Below, piece after piece: positions 60,581-64,000 of a stretch of DNA of 64,000 nt (its first letter is position 1; each line of letters begins with the position of its first letter). Origin of the DNA: Flagellimonas taeanensis (lineage in GTDB: Bacteria; Bacteroidota; Bacteroidia; Flavobacteriales; Flavobacteriaceae); assembly GCF_003584105.1 (NCBI RefSeq), contig NZ_QXFO01000006.1, positions 186,001 through 250,000 of the forward strand, written 5' to 3'. Under the pieces are notes generated by a model, which was given only the letters and a program-made list of their open reading frames with translations, was not told where the DNA came from and did no database searches. The position numbers were made by a program, and so were the translations under genes.

Positions 60581-61882
60581 TTATATGGGGATAGTCCCTA
60601 TTAGAATGGATACGATGGTCATAACGATGGTCACGCTAAAAGCATATTTGAAAGTGAACCGTTGGTGTTCCGCCAAATCCACCTTTGCCAAACCAATGAG
60701 CAAGAATGTAGTGGCCGTCAATGGACTCAAGGGAAACCCAGTGGTCATTTGCCCTAAAATAGCGGCCTGCCCCACCTTAATGGGTTCCACATTGAACTGA
60801 CCAGCAACTTCCGACAGTACCGGTAGAAATCCAAAATAGAAGGAATCTGGATCAAAAACAAAGCTCAAGGGCATGCTGGTCAACGCCATTAAAACGGGTA
60901 TTTGCTCCCCGGCCCCTGCAGGAATGACATTGGCCATGGCAGTGGCCATTTCAGCAATCATACCAGATTCGGTCATGATACCCATAAAGACACCGGCCGC
61001 CAATAGTATACTTGCCATCAATAGTGAGGCCTTTGCATGCGAATCTATTCGAGAGGCTTGCTCTTTTAGGTCCGGATAATTCACCATTAAGGCTATAATG
61101 GTCCCCAACATAAATGGTAGTGCCGGGGGAACAATGCCCATGATCAGAAATACGATCACCGCAATGGTCAACACGATATTGAACCAGAACAATCTTGGTC
61201 TTCTTAGGCGCATTTCCTCTTTGGAAACTGTACGTTGATAGCTCTTGCCCTTGACATGCATGGAATCCAACCGAAGCCTTTTGGCCTCCTTGGACCCCAA
61301 ATACCACGCAATGGCCAAAACGAACAATATTCCGAATAGTTGGGGTATTATAACAGGGGTATACAATTCCGTTATATCAACCTGTAATGCCGTAGCTGCC
61401 CTAATGGTTGGACCTCCCCATGGGACCAAGTTCATGGTCCCGGCCCCAAGGGCAACAACACATGCCAAAACCCTATTATCCATCTTCAGCTCCTCAAAAA
61501 GGGGCAACATGGCTGGGATGGCAACCAAAAAAGTGACCGCTCCAGAACCGTCCAAGTGAACAATCATCGACAATACGGCAGTACCTATGGTAATTTTAAC
61601 TGGATTGCGCCCCACCAACCTAAGGATGGTATTGATGATCGGGTCGAACATCCCGGCATCCGTCAAAACGCCAAAAAACAGGATAGCGAAGACGAACATG
61701 GCGACCACCGGGGCAATATTCTTGATTCCCTGTAAGGCAAAATCAGCGGTATCCAAACCAAACCCAGCAACCATTGAGCCGATGAGGGGCACAAGGATCA
61801 AAGCGGAGAGGGCACTGACCTTTTTGGAGAGAATCAGTGCCAGCAATACTGCCGTTATCGCTATTCCAGCAAAGAGAATCAA
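60581..61882 (-). CDS. CitMHS-family carboxylate transporter
   Basis: A 433-residue inner-membrane secondary transporter of the citrate-Mg2+:H+ family, with about twelve helices. Seen: ILFFGVLTDAGMFDPIINTI, IVHLDGSGAVTFLVAIPAML, AGTMNLVPWGGPTIRAAT and FVFDPDSFYFGFLPVLSEVA. The start appears to be TTG 61882, overlapping the carboxylesterase stop by 4 bp (TTGA); no nearby ATG leaves the first helix whole. Members carry metal-complexed citrate or related acids; here the cargo is probably the acid freed by the esterases. Confidence 0.9.
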   Translation of the reverse strand: MILFAGIAITAVLLALILSKKVSALSALILVPLIGSMVAGFGLDTADFALQGIKNIAPVVAMFVFAILFFGVLTDAGMFDPIINTILRLVGRNPVKITIGTAVLSMIVHLDGSGAVTFLVAIPAMLPLFEELKMDNRVLACVVALGAGTMNLVPWGGPTIRAATALQVDITELYTPVIIPQLFGILFVLAIAWYLGSKEAKRLRLDSMHVKGKSYQRTVSKEEMRLRRPRLFWFNIVLTIAVIVFLIMGIVPPALPFMLGTIIALMVNYPDLKEQASRIDSHAKASLLMASILLAAGVFMGIMTESGMIAEMATAMANVIPAGAGEQIPVLMALTSMPLSFVFDPDSFYFGFLPVLSEVAGQFNVEPIKVGQAAILGQMTTGFPLSPLTATTFLLIGLAKVDLAEHQRFTFKYAFSVTIVMTIVSILIGTIPI

Positions 61883-63507
61883 TTCTTATAGACTTTGTCT
61901 AAAAAATTATAGCGTGCATCATTTGATGCCTTGATCAACTTACTCTCCGTATCGATGATCATCACCGGGGGGTTGCTTTCGTTTGCTTTGGCTGCATCCC
62001 AAATGGGAAGTTCGCCTCCGTTGGGGTCTCCAGTTTTAATGAAGTTCGCAAAAAATTGCTGCATGGTCCCGGAAGCTTTATAATCCTCGGCAGTCCATGC
62101 ATAATCGTCCACGAGATGCAAATTGCCCATGGCATATTCAATTTCTGCGGCATGCGGTGCTCCAATCGGTTTGGGCATTTGAGGGGCATTGGAATCTTTT
62201 TGCACCGTTCCCCCGGCCAATCCCGAAACGAGGTTTTGGTCCCGCAATGGGGGGCGTACTTTGCTGTACAAATAGCGATATACCGGTTGATTTGAGTTTT
62301 TACGGTGCAGATCGAACCATTTCCAGGTACTGTAGGCAATGAAGCTATCGGAGGCCAAATCGGTCGCCGCCCATTGGACCTCTGTGGGCGTATCATGGGG
62401 ATAGAGATCCAATACTTCCTGATGATCATTTGGATAGTTTTGTTTTACCTTTTCAACAAAAGTCTCCTTTGTGATCGGACCTTGCGTAAATGCCATGCCA
62501 GGTATTTCGGCCGAATTCCAGCCTACCAATAGAGGTACCTGGGCCTGTTGCTGTGAAGCAAAAATTTCGGGCAATGGCTTAGGGAGCAGATAGCCATCAA
62601 TGACCATGGGAAACCCGAACCGTTTGGAATCATTGTACTTTTCATAGATTTCCCGCGTACTGAGTTTCCTTAGTGCGGCAATATTGGCCACGCCTGCATT
62701 TTCAAGAAATTGGATTCCCTGCTTTTCGGCCTCCGCCAATGAAACAGGAGCCATGGTTGGTGAAATCGCAGCACCGCTCTCCCCTATCGCACCTGCGATC
62801 AGTCCTTTGGACAAGGGGGAGGCCATCTGGACGCTCACTCCGATAGAACCAGCGGATTCTCCCGCTATGGTCACTTTTTTGGGGTCTCCACCAAAAGCGG
62901 ATATGTTGTCCTGTACCCATTGTAGCGCCATGTTTTGATCCAATTGACCATAATTTCCAGACGCTTTGTACGGTGCCTCTGCGGTCAACTCTGGATGTGC
63001 CAAGTTTCCAAATATGTTCAGGCGATAGTTAGTGGTCACCACCACAATGCCTTTTTTGGCCATACTCTCACCATCGTAACGGTATTCCGAGGCATCTCCT
63101 GCCACATTGCCTCCACCATAGAAATATACCAATACTGGGAGGTCCTTATCATTTTGTTTGGCCGGCGTCCATACATTAAGGTAAAGACAGTCTTCGCTCA
63201 ACCCATTGGATCGGGATTTCATATCCCCGAATACCATGGCCTGTACCGGACGCGGACCAAATTCTTTGGTTTCCTTGATCCCTTCCCAGGCGTCCAAGGG
63301 CTGGGGAGCCTTCCATCGCAATTCACCCACCGGGGGCTTTGCAAAGGGAACCCCAAAATATTTTTGGATGCCCGTATGGGTATCGTAAAGCCCCTCTATA
63401 GTTCCTTTCTTCAGTTCTACTTGTACCGGAAAAGCATTGATAGTCTGTGCAGAAACGGTAATGCAAAACCCGTGTAGTATCAATAAGATTGCAGCTAATT
63501 TTTTCAT
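61879..63507 (-). CDS. Secreted type-B carboxylesterase
   Basis: A 542-residue exported esterase (signal peptide ending TVSAQ) of the carboxylesterase/para-nitrobenzyl esterase family. Seen: YFGVPFAKPPVGELRWKAPQ, SEDCLYLNVWTPA, the oxyanion loop VYFYGGGNVAGDA, the nucleophile in TIAGESAGSIGVSVQM, and a late His in PIGAPHAAEIEYAMG. It is the first gene of the operon and is preceded by a perfect inverted repeat shared with the divergent NUDIX regulator. Confidence 0.92.
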   Translation of the reverse strand: MKKLAAILLILHGFCITVSAQTINAFPVQVELKKGTIEGLYDTHTGIQKYFGVPFAKPPVGELRWKAPQPLDAWEGIKETKEFGPRPVQAMVFGDMKSRSNGLSEDCLYLNVWTPAKQNDKDLPVLVYFYGGGNVAGDASEYRYDGESMAKKGIVVVTTNYRLNIFGNLAHPELTAEAPYKASGNYGQLDQNMALQWVQDNISAFGGDPKKVTIAGESAGSIGVSVQMASPLSKGLIAGAIGESGAAISPTMAPVSLAEAEKQGIQFLENAGVANIAALRKLSTREIYEKYNDSKRFGFPMVIDGYLLPKPLPEIFASQQQAQVPLLVGWNSAEIPGMAFTQGPITKETFVEKVKQNYPNDHQEVLDLYPHDTPTEVQWAATDLASDSFIAYSTWKWFDLHRKNSNQPVYRYLYSKVRPPLRDQNLVSGLAGGTVQKDSNAPQMPKPIGAPHAAEIEYAMGNLHLVDDYAWTAEDYKASGTMQQFFANFIKTGDPNGGELPIWDAAKANESNPPVMIIDTESKLIKASNDARYNFLDKVYKN

Positions 63508-63524
63508 GTGCGTTTATTAGTTCG

Positions 63525-63549
63525 TTATTGTAACAAGTTGTTACAATAA
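63525..63549. promoter_or_regulatory. Perfect 12-bp inverted repeat, predicted NUDIX-regulator operator
   Basis: TTATTGTAACAA, one G, and TTGTTACAATAA form a perfect 25-bp palindrome 18 bp before the carboxylesterase ATG and 49 bp before the NUDIX start. Its length, symmetry and place between divergent genes point to an operator controlling both. Confidence 0.7.
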
Positions 63550-63597
63550 TACTTTGTTTTTTCGACTTTGTATGCTTTATTTACAAAAAACTACAAT

Positions 63598-64000
63598 TTG
63601 GACAGCGAAAAGCATTTAACTAGCCTCAACAAAGAGGACTATCTTCCCCATATCGCGTTTGATTCTGTCATCTTCGGTTTCAATGGAAAGGATTTAAAGA
63701 TATTAGTATTGGAGTATCAAAATACCGGCCTATTTGCATTGCCTGGGGGATTTCTGGGACGAAACGAAAGTTTGGAAGAAGCGGTGGCCAATGGGGTAAA
63801 ACAGCGAACTGGAATCAACAACCTGTACCTAGAACAGTTTCACACCTTTAGTAATCCCGGTCGGGCCAACCCTGAGGCAATGAAACAAATACTGGAAATG
63901 AATGGAATGAACATCAAGGCCCATGATTGGTTATTGGACCGATTTATATCCGTTGCCTATTATGCCCTTATCAATTTTGAAGAAGTGAATCCGGTCCCAG
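63598..64000 (+). CDS. NUDIX-type (NrtR-like) transcriptional regulator, partial
   Basis: 134 residues open to the window edge, from a TTG at 63598 (a TTG at 63568 is also possible; no ATG is in frame). Seen: the NUDIX fold DYLPHIAFDSVIFGFNGKDL, KILVLEYQ, and GLFALPGGFLGRNESLEEAV in place of the NUDIX box. The box glutamates needed for hydrolysis are changed (VANGVKQRTGI instead of REL.EE), as in NrtR-type regulators that use the domain for ligand sensing. The winged helix should follow after 64000. It is divergent from the esterase-CitMHS-AtuA operon and probably controls it. Confidence 0.82.
   Translation, partial: MDSEKHLTSLNKEDYLPHIAFDSVIFGFNGKDLKILVLEYQNTGLFALPGGFLGRNESLEEAVANGVKQRTGINNLYLEQFHTFSNPGRANPEAMKQILEMNGMNIKAHDWLLDRFISVAYYALINFEEVNPVP

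Overview
The window comes from a Bacteroidota chromosome, most likely a marine Flavobacteriaceae (Flagellimonas/Muricauda-like; the genus is a guess). The evidence is two SusC/SusD pairs, lipoproteins with Bacteroidota-type signals, a triple-Y sensor-regulator, promoters of the TAnnTTTG (-7) type, and very few Shine-Dalgarno sequences. Base composition looks even. I saw no rRNA, tRNA, insertion sequence, phage gene or CRISPR array. Genes are cut at both ends (AlkB at the left, a NUDIX regulator at the right).

Layout. (1) 1-2337, minus: an alkylation-repair operon, ada-type AraC/methyltransferase fusion, 2OG-Fe(II) oxygenase, a free-standing Ada zinc-domain protein, AlkB. (2) 2419-4337: a WYL regulator divergent from a DinB-family gene, with a symmetric pair of operators between them. 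(3) 4471-10153: a large secreted BNR-repeat protein and a 7TMR-DISM hybrid histidine kinase. (4) 10218-25396: a sialic-acid utilisation locus. A seven-gene minus-strand operon runs SusC, SusD, N-acetylneuraminate lyase, sialidase, PKD/LamG lipoprotein, sialate O-acetylesterase, and a mutarotase-symporter fusion. A divergent FadR-type GntR regulator and a second sialidase follow. (5) 25609-30504: a TPR/LuxR-like regulator, a sterol-desaturase-family membrane protein, a secreted MetX-like hydrolase and an M43 protease. (6) 30530-38251, minus: an RND efflux operon with a downstream AraC regulator and SDR. (7) 38474-45566: a decayed SDR, then a plus-strand group (methyltransferase, Dabb protein, acyltransferase, PLP decarboxylase, DUF3237, cupin, AraC, membrane protein) with two near-identical promoters. 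(8) 45674-57853: a beta-glucan-type locus (SusC, SusD, PKD lipoprotein, GH30, GH5) with a triple-Y/LuxR-like regulator. (9) 57874-64000: a compact five-gene operon (carboxylesterase, CitMHS transporter, AtuA split in two, esterase) divergent from a NUDIX regulator, with a perfect 12-bp inverted repeat between them.

How the parts fit. In the sialic-acid locus, surface sialidases release sialic acid, the esterase removes O-acetyl groups, SusCD carries it across the outer membrane, the mutarotase-symporter takes it through the inner membrane, and the lyase splits it to ManNAc and pyruvate. No ManNAc epimerase or kinase is present here. The GntR protein probably represses through TTGTAG-type palindromes before susC and the second sialidase. 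In the last operon two exported esterases, a carboxylate transporter and a split AtuA suggest use of an ester of an organic acid. This is the best candidate for an undescribed pathway in the window. The promoter and operator symmetries (3478-3578; 22908 and 25405; 38650 and 43137; 63525) are the most specific non-coding signals.
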